Of a stretch of 5,909 nt of DNA, positions 5,733 to 5,909 are shown piece after piece. Numbering within the stretch: position 1 is the first letter of the stretch; each line of letters begins with the position of its first letter. The position numbers were made by a program, and so were the translations under genes. The notes under the pieces were generated by a model, which had not been told where the DNA came from, made no database searches, and worked only from the letters and a program-made list of their open reading frames with translations. The DNA comes from Anaerolineae bacterium (GTDB lineage Bacteria; Chloroflexota; Anaerolineae; JAFGEY01): assembly GCA_016931365.1 (NCBI GenBank), contig JAFGEY010000238.1:1-5909 (forward strand). Reading direction: 5' to 3'.

Positions 5733-5909
5733 GCCTCGATCTAACTTTCGAGATCACTTTCCAGTCCGACTATCACGTCGGCGCAGGGTACGGCAAGGGT
5801 TTTGGCCTGGACTCGGCGCTATTGCGCGAGGCCGACGGCAAACCGGCCTTGCGCGGCAGCGCGCTGGCGGGTTTGTTGCGCGGCAGCGTCTATCGGCTGC
5901 TGGAACTGC
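5729..5909 (+). CDS. Cas7/RAMP-family subunit (Csm3- or Csx10-like), N-terminal part
   Basis: The ATG at 5729 overlaps the cas10 stop as ATGA. Sixty complete codons are present before the window ends. The sequence has the standard RAMP opening: a first strand (LDLTFEITFQ), then YHVGAGYGKGFG (residues 15-26), then DSALLREADGKP, then LRGSALAGLLR (41-51), matching the IPGSSLKGxxR signature. Asp28 falls where Csm3 proteins have the aspartate that cuts target RNA, so this subunit may be catalytic. The family call is firm, but Csm3, Cmr4 and Csx10 cannot be told apart from this fragment. GAGG at 5715-5718 and GGAGGAAG at 5717-5724, inside cas10, provide the ribosome binding site. Confidence 0.85.
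   Translation, partial: MSLDLTFEITFQSDYHVGAGYGKGFGLDSALLREADGKPALRGSALAGLLRGSVYRLLEL

Noticed and set aside
5082..5757. Several minus-strand frames opposite the cas10 3' half
   Set aside because: Low-complexity, arginine/proline-rich translations with no motifs, fully covered by cas10 on the plus strand.
1..5909. CRISPR array or adaptation genes (cas1/cas2)
   Set aside because: No regularly spaced direct repeats were seen by eye, and no ORF has Cas1 or Cas2 features. They may lie outside the window.

Overview
The window is part of a type III CRISPR-Cas locus. It holds three putative cyclic-oligoadenylate (cOA) response proteins, a Cas10 that could make the signal, and the start of a Cas7/RAMP subunit. 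No CRISPR repeats, tRNA, rRNA or transposase were seen. The genes use ATG/GTG starts with clear Shine-Dalgarno sequences. The overall GC content is fairly high, and P-loop-Csx3 fusions together with Cmr/RAMP-type genes suggest a free-living bacterium. Chloroflexota would be my guess, but nothing in the window proves a phylum.

Layout: (1) 1-339, plus strand: the end of an unidentified protein. (2) 290-1504, minus strand: a P-loop ATPase followed by two Csx3-type units, tail to tail with gene 1 and overlapping it by 50 bp. (3) 1543-2424, plus strand, divergent from the Csx3 gene with 38 bp between starts: a CARF domain joined to a C-terminal LuxR-type helix-turn-helix. (4) 2425-2595: a compact control region with a strong SD and a possible 26-codon ORF, a 14-bp imperfect palindrome, a near-consensus sigma70 promoter, and a 26-codon ORF that reads as the N-terminus of a Cmr1-like RAMP protein and then stops. 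(5) 2596-4140: a Csm6-like CARF-HEPN ribonuclease whose start lies inside that truncated ORF. (6) 4143-5732: a short Cas10 without an HD domain but with an intact GGDD motif. (7) 5729 to the window end: a Cas7/RAMP protein, coupled to cas10 by an ATGA overlap.

How it could work (inference from family knowledge): the RAMP/Cas10 complex binds target RNA. The Cas10 Palm domain (GGDD) then makes cOA. The CARF-HEPN protein would be switched on by cOA to cut RNA, the CARF-LuxR protein would turn cOA binding into a transcriptional response, and the ATPase-Csx3 protein would degrade, bind or otherwise handle cOA.

The most unusual points are: the tandem Csx3 units, which lack different catalytic residues; the CARF-LuxR fusion; the palindrome abutting the -35 box of the CARF-HEPN/cas10 promoter; and the apparent reuse of a truncated cmr1 start as the leader of the CARF-HEPN gene, which is also clearly less GC-rich than its neighbours.
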